From assembly GCA_017308135.1 (NCBI GenBank), contig JAFKFM010000008.1:806001-870000 (forward strand): DNA of 64,000 bases, written 5' to 3'. The notes beneath the pieces are model-generated. The model made no database searches and was not told where the DNA came from. It was given only the letters and a program-made list of their open reading frames with translations. This DNA is from Alphaproteobacteria bacterium. Lineage in GTDB: Bacteria > Pseudomonadota > Alphaproteobacteria > CACIAM-22H2. Below are positions 1 to 11,267 of this stretch, piece by piece. Each line of letters begins with the position of its first letter. The stretch's first letter is position 1. Both the position numbers and the translations under genes were made by a program.

Positions 1-307
1 TACGCCCGTCGGCGATCAGATCCTTCGGGGCGGGCTTGCGCAGAAAGTTGATGTTGAGATTGGTCGTGACCGCCAGCTCGACGCGGCCGATCAGGCTCAG
101 CACCACCACGTACATCGTGAAATCGGCGAGCGCCATCATCGTGGGCCCCGAAATCGTGCCGCCGGGCCGCACGAAATCGGGCTTATACGGCATACGTACA
201 ATTGCCTGTCCCGCCTTCAACTTGTCGATCTTCGGCGACAAAGATGCGGCCACCGGCAGCGAGTCCGCGACGATGTCGAAGATTTCGGTTTTGGTGATGC
301 GGCTCAT
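1..307 (-). CDS. PaaI-type hotdog thioesterase, 3' end beyond window
   Basis: The gene runs off the left edge; 102 codons of the N-terminal part are visible. The protein begins MSRITKTEIFDIVADSLPVA and contains a hotdog-fold core with the PaaI-like stretch RPGGTISGPTMMALADF followed by a hydrophobic central helix. PaaI family members hydrolyse acyl-CoA thioesters in the cytoplasm. The start ATG at 305-307 was chosen because upstream sequence is the short divergent spacer to the crotonase-like gene. The divergent pairing with a crotonase and a CoA-binding protein suggests acyl-CoA metabolism, but the substrate cannot be read from sequence. The active-site Asp/Asn of the family would be near the GG..SG segment. 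Confidence 0.8.
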   Translation of the reverse strand, partial: MSRITKTEIFDIVADSLPVAASLSPKIDKLKAGQAIVRMPYKPDFVRPGGTISGPTMMALADFTMYVVVLSLIGRVELAVTTNLNINFLRKPAPKDLIADGR

Positions 308-387
308 GCGACCCAGGGCGTCGTGCGACGCGCTTGCGTTGGCGTTTCGACGCGCCCAAATTGCCGTAAATAGACGCGGAGGAACAG

Positions 388-1182
388 ATGCCCGATTCCG
401 CTCTCGAAACGCCGGTTTTGCTGCGCAGCGACAAAAACGGCGCCGCGACCCTCACCCTCAACCGGCCCGATGCGCGTAACGCCCTGTCGGTGGCGTTGAT
501 GACCGCGCTGGAAGACGCGTTCGCGAAACTTGGCGCCGACAAATCGGTGAAGGTGATCGTGCTCGCCGGGGCCGGTCCCGCCTTCTGCGCGGGCCACGAC
601 CTGAAAGAGGTGCGCGCCAATCCGCACCGCGAATTCTACGAAGCCCTGTTCGCGCAATGCTCGCGGCTGATGACGGCGATCGTACATTGCCCCAAGCCCG
701 TCATCGCGCGCGTGCATGGCGTGGCGACCGCCGCGGGTTGCCAATTGGTCGCAAGCTGCGATCTGGCCGTCGCCGCGTCCGATACGCGCTTCGCGACACC
801 GGGTGTCAATATCGGCTTGTTCTGCTCGACGCCGATGGTGGCGCTGTCGCGCAACGTGGGCCGCAAGGCGGCGATGGAAATGCTGCTGACCGGCGATATG
901 ATTTCGGCCGAACGCGCCGTCGCGATCGGCCTGATCAACCGCGCGGTGGTCAAGGCCGAGCTGTGCGACACGGTCGATCGGCTGGCGGCGCTGATCGCAA
1001 GCAAATCGCCGCTGACGCTGAAGATCGGCAAGGAAGCCTTCTATCGCCAGGCGGAGATGAGCCTCGACGACGCCTACGCCTATGCCAGCCGCACGATGAC
1101 GGAGAACATGCTCGCCCGCGACGCGGAGGAAGGCATCGACGCCTTCATCCAGAAGCGCCCGCCGGTGTGGGAAGGACGCTGA
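388..1182 (+). CDS. Enoyl-CoA hydratase/isomerase family protein, ECHDC3 type
   Basis: A 264-residue crotonase-fold protein. The oxyanion-hole segment AFCAGHDLKEV (about residue 65) and the second glycine-rich segment GVATAAGCQLVASCDLAVA (about 112-130) are present, followed by FATPGVNIGLFCSTP, which is the hallmark of the ECHDC3 subgroup. Classical enoyl-CoA hydratase uses two glutamates, one in GGGCE and one in the later PE segment; here the first is Gln (GCQL) and the second is Val/Asn, so ordinary hydratase activity is doubtful. The gene is followed one base later by a CoA-binding protein gene, probably in the same transcript. Physiological substrate unknown. Confidence 0.88.
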   Translation: MPDSALETPVLLRSDKNGAATLTLNRPDARNALSVALMTALEDAFAKLGADKSVKVIVLAGAGPAFCAGHDLKEVRANPHREFYEALFAQCSRLMTAIVHCPKPVIARVHGVATAAGCQLVASCDLAVAASDTRFATPGVNIGLFCSTPMVALSRNVGRKAAMEMLLTGDMISAERAVAIGLINRAVVKAELCDTVDRLAALIASKSPLTLKIGKEAFYRQAEMSLDDAYAYASRTMTENMLARDAEEGIDAFIQKRPPVWEGR

Positions 1183-1183
1183 A

Positions 1184-1675
1184 ATGGACCATAGCGATTA
1201 CGCCGATTCCTATATCCGCGAGATCCTGCGCGACACGAAGACCATCGCGATGGTCGGCGCTTCGACCAATTGGGCGCGGCCCAGCTTCTTTGCGATGAAG
1301 TATCTCCAGGCCAAGGGCTTTCGCGTTATCCCCGTCAATCCGGGGGCCGCCGGTCAGGATTTGCTGGGCGAGAAAGTCTACGCGACGCTCAAGGACATTC
1401 CGGTGAAGATCGACATGGTCGACGTGTTCCGCGCGTCCGAGCATGTCGGGCCGATCTCCGACGAAGCGATCGCGATCGGCGCCAAGGTGCTGTGGCTTCA
1501 GTTGGGCGTCGTCAACGAGGACGCCGCGCGCAAAGCCGAAGCGGCCGGAATCAAAGTCGTGATGAATCGCTGCCCCAAGATCGAGTTCGGCCGTTTGTCG
1601 GGCGAACTCTCCTGGGGCGGCATCAATTCCGGCGTCATCACGGCCAAGCGGCCGCGCGTCGAACGCCGGGTTTGA
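1184..1675 (+). CDS. CoA-binding protein (YccU/CoA_binding family)
   Basis: A 163-residue Rossmann-fold CoA-binding protein related to the N-terminal domain of succinyl-CoA synthetase alpha. The nucleotide-binding loop IAMVGASTNWARPS lies at about residues 22-35, followed by GFRVIPVNPGAAG, both typical of the YccU group. Members are cytosolic and bind CoA or its derivatives; a catalytic role is not established. It starts just after the crotonase stop codon, so the two are probably co-transcribed. Its stop lies two bases from the convergent alaS stop, leaving no room for a separate terminator. Confidence 0.88.
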   Translation: MDHSDYADSYIREILRDTKTIAMVGASTNWARPSFFAMKYLQAKGFRVIPVNPGAAGQDLLGEKVYATLKDIPVKIDMVDVFRASEHVGPISDEAIAIGAKVLWLQLGVVNEDAARKAEAAGIKVVMNRCPKIEFGRLSGELSWGGINSGVITAKRPRVERRV

Positions 1676-1676
1676 C

Positions 1677-4343
<2,667 letters not shown>

Positions 4344-4440
4344 GGGGCGGCGGCACTCGGAATAGCTGCGGGACCGCCACATTTAACGGTCGCACCCGCC
4401 CCCGTCAAACCCCCGGGGCCGGGCCTAACCCCCGGCGCAT

Positions 4441-4499
4441 AAACGAAAACCGGGCCGGCGGGGCGCACCACATGGGATTTACCGCCCGGCCGACCCGGT
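4441..4499 (-). terminator. Rho-independent terminator downstream of recA
   Basis: On the minus strand a 17-position stem (arms at 4499-4483 and 4465-4449) pairs at 16 positions, with one C-C mismatch and one G-T wobble, and closes a 17-nt loop. It is followed directly by a TTTCGTTT tract. It sits about 100 bases past the recA stop codon and before alaS, so it should separate the two transcripts. Confidence 0.75.
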
Positions 4500-4600
4500 A
4501 TGGGGCCCGGACCGTCCCCCGGGATCGGAAAGATCAGGGGACGTGCGGGGCCAAATTCATCGGAAACGGGAAGTCCGCGCCGGCGAACCGACGGTGGGGA

Positions 4601-5698
4601 TCAGTTATCCCCGCCGCCCGATTCCACCATCATCGCGGTGGCGACGAGACCCGAATTGGCGCGGATGGCCTTTTCGATCGCGTCGGCGACTTCCGGATGT
4701 TCCTTGAGGTAGTTGCGCGCGTTTTCGCGCCCCTGCCCGATCCGGTCGCCGTCATAGGAGAACCAGGCGCCCGATTTCTCGACCACGCCGGCTTTGACGC
4801 CGAGATCGATGATCTCGCCCATCTTCGACACGCCTTCGCCGTACATGATGTCGAATTCGACGACCTTGAACGGCGGGGCCATCTTGTTCTTCACGACCTT
4901 GACGCGCGTCTGGTTGCCCACGACCTCGTCCTTGTCCTTCAGAGCGCCGATGCGGCGGATGTCGAGACGCACCGAGGCGTAGAATTTGAGCGCGTTGCCG
5001 CCCGTCGTCGTCTCGGGGTTGCCGAACATCACGCCGATCTTCATCCGGATCTGGTTGATGAAAATGACCAGCGTGTTGGAGCGCGAAATCGAACCGGTGA
5101 GCTTGCGCAACGCCTGGCTCATCAGGCGCGCATGCAGGCCCATATGGCTGTCGCCCATTTCGCCTTCGAGCTCGGCGCGCGGCACCAGGGCGGCGACGGA
5201 GTCGACGACCAGCACATCGAGCGCGCCGGAGCGAACCAGCGTATCGGCGATCTCGAGGGCCTGTTCGCCGGCGTCGGGCTGCGAGATCAGCAGATTGTCG
5301 ACGTCGCAGCCGAGCTTGCGGGCATAGGCCGGGTCGAGCGCATGTTCGGCGTCCACGAAGGCGCAAGTACCGCCGGCCTTTTGGGCCTCGGCGATGGCAT
5401 GGAGGGCGAGCGTCGTCTTGCCCGAGCTTTCCGGCCCGTAGATCTCGACGATGCGCCCCTTGGGCAAGCCGCCGATGCCGAGCGCGATATCGAGCGACAG
5501 CGAACCCGTCGAAATGACTTCCGCCTGCACCGCATCGCGGCTGCCGAGCTTCATGATCGAGCCCTTGCCGAAGGCGCGCTCGATCTGACCCAGGGCGGCT
5601 TCCAACGCCTTGTTCTTATCCATGTTGTCCTTAGTGTCCTTGCTGTCTTTTTCGGCGCCGTCCCGGGAGGCGGCGCGCAACGCGGTGGCTGAAGACAT
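4601..5698 (-). CDS. recA: Recombinase RecA
   Basis: A 365-residue RecA, the ATP-dependent strand-exchange protein and SOS co-protease. Walker A is GPESSGKTT at residues 88-96 and Walker B is [10 protein letters not shown] at 161-170; the L2 region and the [16 protein letters not shown] segment follow. The start ATG was chosen because AAGGAGAG lies 5-12 bases upstream; an internal ATG at MDKNKAL would give a more compact N-terminus but lacks such a site. The roughly 25-residue charged N-terminal extension is therefore probably real. The C-terminus is short and glycine-rich (VVESGGGDN). Confidence 0.97.
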   Translation of the reverse strand: MSSATALRAASRDGAEKDSKDTKDNMDKNKALEAALGQIERAFGKGSIMKLGSRDAVQAEVISTGSLSLDIALGIGGLPKGRIVEIYGPESSGKTTLALHAIAEAQKAGGTCAFVDAEHALDPAYARKLGCDVDNLLISQPDAGEQALEIADTLVRSGALDVLVVDSVAALVPRAELEGEMGDSHMGLHARLMSQALRKLTGSISRSNTLVIFINQIRMKIGVMFGNPETTTGGNALKFYASVRLDIRRIGALKDKDEVVGNQTRVKVVKNKMAPPFKVVEFDIMYGEGVSKMGEIIDLGVKAGVVEKSGAWFSYDGDRIGQGRENARNYLKEHPEVADAIEKAIRANSGLVATAMMVESGGGDN

Positions 5699-6007
5699 GT
5701 ACTCTCTCCTTATGGCAGGCCGGGTGCGCGGGCGAAATCCCCACGGGACCGGCTTGGTTGACCATTGTCGAAGTAACGTCGCCTGAAATACGGCCCGGAC
5801 CGGGGCCCTGTTTTGTTCCCTTAGTGGTTCCGGCGCAAAACCCATTGGTCCCGCGCCGTGAATCGAACTGTACCAGACTTGTTCTCATCCGCAAGCGAAA
5901 AGTGAACATCCGGGAACGGGCGTTCTGTGGATAGCTCGAAAGCCCCCTGCCCGGCCGCCCTAGATCGGCACCGGTTGCGCCGTTTCAAATACGACTCGGG
6001 AAGAAAT
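5699..6007 (-). other. recA 5' region / intergenic stretch
   Basis: This 309-base stretch lies between the stop of the TPR gene and the recA start. It contains the recA ribosome binding site and a candidate sigma70 promoter (listed separately). Direct repeats of GAAC occur at 5904-5907 and 5914-5917, but with six rather than the seven spacer bases of the alphaproteobacterial LexA box. I see no small gene in it. Confidence 0.5.
5867..5894 (-). promoter_or_regulatory. Candidate sigma70 promoter of recA
   Basis: Minus-strand -35-like TTGCGG (5894-5889) and -10-like TACAGT (5872-5867) are separated by 16 bases, about 170 bases upstream of the recA start. A GAAC half-site lies within the spacer. 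Assignment is by pattern only. Confidence 0.35.
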
Positions 6008-9000
6008 TCAGCTCGACGCCGGGCGTTGCGGCGCCGGGCCCGACAGGCGCTGGCGATAGCCCTGCATGAAGCTTTCGAACGGCGCCAGCGAGGAAACGCG
6101 CGCCGCGATCGACGCGATATCGGGTGTGGCGCCCGCCCGATCGGCGGTCAGCACGCGAAAGACTTCGGCGTAAGGCGAGCGGCCCATTGCCGCGCCGAAA
6201 CGATCGCGCAACCGCGCCGTGCCCGCATCGTCGCCGGCCAGCGCCAGCGCCACCGCGAGATGCAGCGCCTGACGCGCGCGGTTATCGGCGAGTTGCGCGT
6301 TGCCCGACGGCGGTTCGCCGACCAGACGATCGAAGGCTTGGGCGGCGGCGGGCCAGGCGCGCGTGCGCATCGCGATTTCGGCGCGCAGCAAGTCTGCGTC
6401 GGCCCCCGTATCGCCGTTCATGCGCGCGAGCGCTTCGTCGGGCCGGCCGAGATCGGCCAATGCCCGCGCGGCGAGGCGCGCGCGTTCGCGCTGCAACTCG
6501 GGCGATTGCGCGGGCTCGGATGCGTCGATCGCGTCGAGCGCCAGCTGCGGCTTGCGGTCGAGCAACCGGATCGCGGCCAAGCGCGTGCCGACTTGCGCAC
6601 GCGTTTCGCCGGTCACGCGGTTGCGGACCTGATAGTCGAGCAGCCCGCCGGCACGGTCGAGCAGATCGACGGAGACGAGACGTTCGGCGAGCTTGCGCAC
6701 CATCTCGTCGCCCTCGGGCCCTTGCGGCACGAGATCGCGATAATCCTCGAACAAGCCGATCGCGGCGACGGGGGTGAGCTTGTCGGCCCCGCCTTCCAGG
6801 AACAGCTTCTTGAACTCGGCCGAAATATCGCCGGGCAGTTGATCGCGCCCGCGCGCCTCGGGGAAACGTTGCGCCGCGTCGCGCAGCGTGGCCGTACCGC
6901 CGCGGAAATCGCCGGCGGCGAGTTGCGCGCGACCCAATCGGCGCTGGATGTCGAATTCCAATTCGTCGCCGCGCCAGGCGAAGCGCAAACGCTCCAACGC
7001 CGCGACCGTTTCCTCGGGCGTCATCTCGCCCTTGCGCGACTGGACTTCGATACGCGCAAGCTCGGCCTGAACGCGCGCCTTGGTGACGGTGCCGAAATCG
7101 AGCTCGCGCCACGCGGCCAACGCCGCGCGTTCGTCGCCGCGCTCCAGCGCGATGCGGCCCTTGAGATAATCGGCGCGCGCCTTGTCGCCGACCGAAGGCT
7201 GGTTGGCGAGCACGCGATCGAGCCGGCGTTCGGCGGGATCGAGTTCGCCCGCGACGATGCGCGCCTCGGTCATCGCCAGGCCCAGCTTGTTGGCGAAGAA
7301 GCGCGGGAAGCGTTCGGACACGTCGGCCGCGCGATCGAATTGCATGATCGCGGCTTGCGGATCGTTCTGCGCCATGGCGAGCGTGCCGCGCCACAACGCG
7401 CCCTCGGCCTCGGTATCGAGGCTCGAATGGTTGAGCCAACGCGCGGCCTCGTCGAGATTGCCGGAGAACAATTCGCCGATGCCGCGCATCAGGCGGATCT
7501 GCGGCCCGTCGAGCAATTGCGGGCGTTCCTCGCCGATCAGACGCAATTCGGCGTTGGCTTCCTGGAACAGCGCGTTGGCGAACAGGAAACGCGCGAGTTC
7601 CAAACGGGCGGCGTTGCGCGGATCGCCTTCGCGCGAATTGGCGACGGCGCGCTGCAATTGCGCGCGATCTTCGTTGAACTTGCCGGGCGTGCGCGCCCAG
7701 GCGGCGTAGTCGATCAAAGCCGCATTGCGCAGCTGCGCCGCGCCCGGCATGCCGGGCGCGGTTGGCGCCGTGACAAACAGCCCGCGCGTCGAGGCGACTT
7801 CGACGCCCGTCCCCAGCGGGCGCACCGACACGCTGTCGTCGTCGGGACGCACGACCGCCCCTTGCGCGGACGCCAAAATCTGGAACTGCGCGAAGCGGCG
7901 CATCTCGGCAAGGCCGACACCCGCCACCGCTGTCGGCACGATCGCAAGCTCGTCGCCGATTTCCGGATCGCGCAAGCGCAGCACGTTCGACGCCCCCGGC
8001 AATTCGATCGCCACGCGCGCATCGGCGGGCTGGTCGGGATTGCGGATGACGATCGACAACGGCGTTTCGGGCCGGCGCGGCAAGCGGCCGAGTTCGACGA
8101 CCCAGGCCGTGCCGTCGCGACGCACCAACGCGTTGGCACCGCCGCGCGGCGCCAAACGCAGCACCGTGCCTTCGCTTTGCAACTGGTCGACATCGCCGAC
8201 CAAATCGCGCGTCTCGGCATCCGCACGCAAAGGCGCGAGATCGATCGCCGTGCGCTTGTCGAACGCGATCCACAAATGCGTGCCGCGCCCGAACACGGCG
8301 GCCCCCACGGGTTCGCCGAAATTGAATCGCAGGACGGAGAAATTCTCCTCCCGCTGCACTTCCACGCCCACGCGGCCCGACAGGCTGCCCGTCGGCACCG
8401 AAGGCTGGTTGAGGCCCAAAGCCTGCGCTTGCTGCGCGAGTGCGGGGAAATCCGGCACGGTGTTGCGGGGGCCCCCGGTTAACGGTGCGCCCGGCGTGAT
8501 CGGCGAAGCGGCACCTTGCGCCGCCGGCGGCGCCGGGGCCTGACCAGCGGGTTGTGCGGCTTGCTGCGGCACCTGCATTTGCTGGCCGGTCGGCCGATCG
8601 GCGGCGACCGAACCGTCGCGCACGAGATCGAGCACCAAGCGGGGCCCCGCGCGCAGATGGCGCAGACCGACATTCTCGTTCATCGCCAGTGTCAGCGTCG
8701 TGCGATCGCCATCGCGCGCCACGCGCGCCGACGACACGGAATTGCGCATCGATTGCTGCAAACGGTTGGTGTCGATGCCCACCGGCGCGCCGAAGGTGAT
8801 CGTCGCGTTGCGGCCTTGCTGTTCGACGCGGAAATCGACGTCCTCGGGCCAATCGACGATCGCGCGATCGAAACCGTCCTGCTGGCTGTAGCGGATATTG
8901 AGCGCACGCGCGGGCGCGCCGTTCGTCGCTGGCGTCGCGGCCGGTGCGGGCGGCGGCGCGACTTGGGCCGCCGCCGGCGCGGCCGGGGTCGCCGGCGTCG

Positions 9001-9265
9001 CGGGGGCGGCTTGCGGCGTGGGCGCCGGTGCGAGGGGAACAACGGGTGTTGCGGGCGCCGTGGCCCACGGTACGCCGGGCGATGCCGGTGCTGCGAACGG
9101 CGCCGCTTGGGTGGGTGTCACTTCCGGGGCCGGGGCCGGCGGCGGCGACGCGGGGAAATTCTGCCACGGCCGGGTTTGCGCGACGCCCTCGAACGCCAAA
9201 GCCCCGGTCAGCGCGATCGCTGCCAGGGTCGCCGTCGAAACCTGAATCCGCTTGCCAAAGCCCAT
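6008..9265 (-). CDS. Large secreted TPR protein with AMIN-like N-terminal region, linked to cheYZ
   Basis: A 1085-residue protein with an N-terminal signal peptide (about residues 1-30, ending GVAQ), then roughly 100 residues rich in Pro and Ala, then two regions of beta-rich sequence (for example FDRAIVDWPEDVDFRVEQQG) that resemble AMIN-type cell-wall-binding domains. From about residue 480 to the C-terminus there are repeated helical pairs with TPR spacing, such as GDPRNAARLELARFLFANAL and NDPQAAIMQFDRAADVSERF. It is therefore predicted to be periplasmic. It follows cheY and cheZ on the same strand, so a role in motor assembly or envelope anchoring of the flagellum is an inference. I do not recognise a named family; a related arrangement is seen in other Rhodospirillales. 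Confidence 0.8.
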   Translation of the reverse strand: MGFGKRIQVSTATLAAIALTGALAFEGVAQTRPWQNFPASPPPAPAPEVTPTQAAPFAAPASPGVPWATAPATPVVPLAPAPTPQAAPATPATPAAPAAAQVAPPPAPAATPATNGAPARALNIRYSQQDGFDRAIVDWPEDVDFRVEQQGRNATITFGAPVGIDTNRLQQSMRNSVSSARVARDGDRTTLTLAMNENVGLRHLRAGPRLVLDLVRDGSVAADRPTGQQMQVPQQAAQPAGQAPAPPAAQGAASPITPGAPLTGGPRNTVPDFPALAQQAQALGLNQPSVPTGSLSGRVGVEVQREENFSVLRFNFGEPVGAAVFGRGTHLWIAFDKRTAIDLAPLRADAETRDLVGDVDQLQSEGTVLRLAPRGGANALVRRDGTAWVVELGRLPRRPETPLSIVIRNPDQPADARVAIELPGASNVLRLRDPEIGDELAIVPTAVAGVGLAEMRRFAQFQILASAQGAVVRPDDDSVSVRPLGTGVEVASTRGLFVTAPTAPGMPGAAQLRNAALIDYAAWARTPGKFNEDRAQLQRAVANSREGDPRNAARLELARFLFANALFQEANAELRLIGEERPQLLDGPQIRLMRGIGELFSGNLDEAARWLNHSSLDTEAEGALWRGTLAMAQNDPQAAIMQFDRAADVSERFPRFFANKLGLAMTEARIVAGELDPAERRLDRVLANQPSVGDKARADYLKGRIALERGDERAALAAWRELDFGTVTKARVQAELARIEVQSRKGEMTPEETVAALERLRFAWRGDELEFDIQRRLGRAQLAAGDFRGGTATLRDAAQRFPEARGRDQLPGDISAEFKKLFLEGGADKLTPVAAIGLFEDYRDLVPQGPEGDEMVRKLAERLVSVDLLDRAGGLLDYQVRNRVTGETRAQVGTRLAAIRLLDRKPQLALDAIDASEPAQSPELQRERARLAARALADLGRPDEALARMNGDTGADADLLRAEIAMRTRAWPAAAQAFDRLVGEPPSGNAQLADNRARQALHLAVALALAGDDAGTARLRDRFGAAMGRSPYAEVFRVLTADRAGATPDIASIAARVSSLAPFESFMQGYRQRLSGPAPQRPASS

Positions 9266-9382
9266 TTAAATCGCCAGCCCGGGTCGTTGCGACTCGAGAG
9301 CCAGAGTGTACCTTAAATCCGAGTCGGGGTCGCCTAACTAATTGAGATTCAAACGAACAGAAAACATATCCACAAGGCGAAT

Positions 9383-10003
9383 TCAGCTATCGCCGAACAA
9401 TGCGTCGATCGCGGCTTGGTCTTGCGCCGCCCCGGCCAATTGGGGCCCATTCAGCAACGCCGCCTCCCCCGTTTTGACGGGGGCGGCCGACGGGGCGGCT
9501 TGCGCGTCCAGCACGATGCCGAACGCCTCCATCAGCCCCAGCACGGTTTTGTCGACGTCCTTCAAAACGCCGACGACCTTGGCGATGCGCTGACCGGTAA
9601 TGTCCTGGAAATTGCAGGCTTCGTAGATGCGCGTAACGCTGTCGCGGATCGCGTCGCCCTGTGCGGCGGCCACTTCACCCGCGATCTTTTCGATCCCTTC
9701 GACCGCATCCAAAATCGAATGCGTCGCATCCTCCGTCGCGGCGACAACGGCGCTCAGCTCGTCCGTCGCCCCCGGCAGATCGCGCAGGCGCATGTCGTTG
9801 GCCTGCAACGCCGCCAGATCGCGGCGCGCGTTTTCCATGATGCGCGCGAGCGTGGCGATGCCGTCGCGCAAACCCTGATCGATCGCGGGCTTGGGCGCGG
9901 CGGCTTTCTTCGCGGGTTTGGCGGAAATTTTGCGGGTGCGTTTCGGAGGCGATTTGGGCTTGGGCTTGCTCTTCGCTTTCGCGCGCGACTTTGCCTTCGC
10001 CAT
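9383..10003 (-). CDS. cheZ: Protein phosphatase CheZ
   Basis: A 206-residue CheZ, which dephosphorylates CheY-P. The N-terminal 40 residues are very basic (many Lys and Pro), then a long four-helix-bundle helix carries the family signature NFQDITGQRI at 131-140; Asp134 and Gln138 align with the catalytic Asp143 and Gln147 of E. coli CheZ. The C-terminal QAAIDALFGDS matches the CheY-binding tail. It lies 24 bases after the cheY stop and is surely co-transcribed with it. The Lys-rich N-terminus is an oddity relative to enterobacterial CheZ. Confidence 0.93.
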   Translation of the reverse strand: MAKAKSRAKAKSKPKPKSPPKRTRKISAKPAKKAAAPKPAIDQGLRDGIATLARIMENARRDLAALQANDMRLRDLPGATDELSAVVAATEDATHSILDAVEGIEKIAGEVAAAQGDAIRDSVTRIYEACNFQDITGQRIAKVVGVLKDVDKTVLGLMEAFGIVLDAQAAPSAAPVKTGEAALLNGPQLAGAAQDQAAIDALFGDS

Positions 10004-10027
10004 GGTTCGTCCCCTCGCCGTTCGGGA

Positions 10028-10414
10028 TTAGAAGTCGCCCAGCACCGTGGCGATCTTGCCCTTCAGAACGGCCGCATTGAACGGCTTGACGATGTAGTTG
10101 TTCACGCCCGCCTGCTTGGCGGCGATCACGTTCTCGGTCTTGGATTCCGCCGTCACCATGATGAACGGCACGCCCTTCAGGCGCGCATCGGCGCGCACGG
10201 CCTGGAGCAGCTGCAAACCAGTCATCGGTTGCATGTTCCAGTCCGAAATAATCAGGCCGTAGTCCTTTTGCTGCGCTTTGGCGAGCGCTTCGGACCCGTC
10301 GCTGGCTTCGTCGACATTCGTGAACCCGATCTGGTTGAGCAGGTTCTTCACGATCCGCAACATCGTCTTGTAGTCGTCGACGATGAGCACGTTCATTTTA
10401 AGATCGACAGCCAT
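10028..10414 (-). CDS. cheY: Chemotaxis response regulator CheY
   Basis: A 128-residue single-domain receiver. The acidic pocket is Asp13/Asp14, the phosphoacceptor is Asp58 (IISDWNMQP), with Thr88 and Lys110 (IVKPF) completing the active site. The protein binds FliM when phosphorylated and changes motor rotation. The start MAVDLKMN was chosen because AGGAG lies eight bases upstream; an earlier in-frame ATG would add seven residues. It is followed by cheZ, its phosphatase, and preceded by motE and fliM, whose gene product it targets. Confidence 0.94.
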   Translation of the reverse strand: MAVDLKMNVLIVDDYKTMLRIVKNLLNQIGFTNVDEASDGSEALAKAQQKDYGLIISDWNMQPMTGLQLLQAVRADARLKGVPFIMVTAESKTENVIAAKQAGVNNYIVKPFNAAVLKGKIATVLGDF

Positions 10415-10529
10415 AATCCCCATCTCCTGCGGCATTCCGCCACGGCCGGCACGGTTCCAACGCGCGCGCGACGCTACCCTTGTTACTGCTGAAGAGCTCG
10501 GCGCGCGTCAACAAGTAACTGGAAGCTGC

Positions 10530-10544
10530 TTACGGGAAGATTAA
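10530..10544. promoter_or_regulatory. CtrA-box-like element upstream of cheY
   Basis: The + strand reads TTAC-N7-TTAA, one mismatch from the CtrA consensus TTAA-N7-TTAA. It lies about 116 bases upstream of the cheY start in the only sizeable gap between motE and cheY. Confidence 0.35.
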
Positions 10545-10562
10545 GACCGGCGGATTTTCGGA

Positions 10563-11267
10563 TTAACCCTGGCGCGGGGCCGGTATGCGGCTGGGGGAAG
10601 CTTCCGGCTGGCGGCGGCGGGCGAGTTCCGTCGTCACCTGCTGGGCGCGGATCGGGTTCATCTGGGCCAAAATCGGCGCGGCGCGGCGCTCGTTCATCGC
10701 TTCGACGATTTCGAGCAGAACGGGCAATTCCATCTGCTCGAAGATGCGCGCGGCTTCGGCCGGTTTCATGTTCTGGAACATGCGCACCAGCGAGTTGCGG
10801 CGCGCCTGCTCGGTCTCGTCGTAGCTCTTGATCGCGGTATCGATCTTGGCCTGAAGCCCCTTCAATTCCTCGATCTGCTGCTGCACGCGCTTTTCGGCGG
10901 CTTGGAGCAGCGCTTCGCGCGTGTCGATTTCGGCCTGGCGCTTGTCGAGTTCTTCGCGCCGGCGCACGAGATCGCCCAGCGCTTCGAGTTCGCCAGGGCT
11001 GAACGCGCGGTCGGGATCGGCGGCGGCGGCAGGTGCGGCGGCGGGTTCCGCCGCCGGTGCGGGCGCTTGCTGCGCCGGGGCCGGGGCCTGGGCGAGTTGC
11101 TGAACGGGACGCGGTGCGGGTGCGGGTGCGGCCGCGCGCGGCTGGGCGGCGGAAGGCGGATTATTCTGCGCGACGGCGGTGCCGAGCGTGCCCACTCGGA
11201 TCGCGAGCATCAGGAAGGCGACCGCGACCAGAACGGGCAGAAGACGGATTTTGTTGAGCGCGTTCAT
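10563..11267 (-). CDS. motE: MotE-like flagellar protein (MgtE N-terminal-like domain)
   Basis: A 234-residue protein with an N-terminal membrane anchor or signal sequence (residues 7-33), a linker of about 50 residues rich in Ala, Pro and Gln, a charged coiled coil (about 95-155, RREELDKRQAEIDTREALL) and a C-terminal MgtE_N-like domain (LVRMFQNMKPAEAARIFEQM). This architecture matches MotE, which in rhizobia is a periplasmic chaperone for MotC. The start overlaps the preceding stop as TGATG, indicating translational coupling with the DUF6468-type gene. A 127-base gap to cheY holds a likely new promoter. Confidence 0.8.
   Translation of the reverse strand: MNALNKIRLLPVLVAVAFLMLAIRVGTLGTAVAQNNPPSAAQPRAAAPAPAPRPVQQLAQAPAPAQQAPAPAAEPAAAPAAAADPDRAFSPGELEALGDLVRRREELDKRQAEIDTREALLQAAEKRVQQQIEELKGLQAKIDTAIKSYDETEQARRNSLVRMFQNMKPAEAARIFEQMELPVLLEIVEAMNERRAAPILAQMNPIRAQQVTTELARRRQPEASPSRIPAPRQG

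Noticed and set aside
5904-5917. GAAC-N6-GAAC direct repeat as LexA box of recA
   Set aside because: Alphaproteobacterial LexA boxes have seven spacer bases; this one has six. Left as unproved.
5927-8482. 851-codon open frame antisense to the TPR gene
   Set aside because: Same GC-driven artefact; composition is Arg/Ala-rich without motifs.
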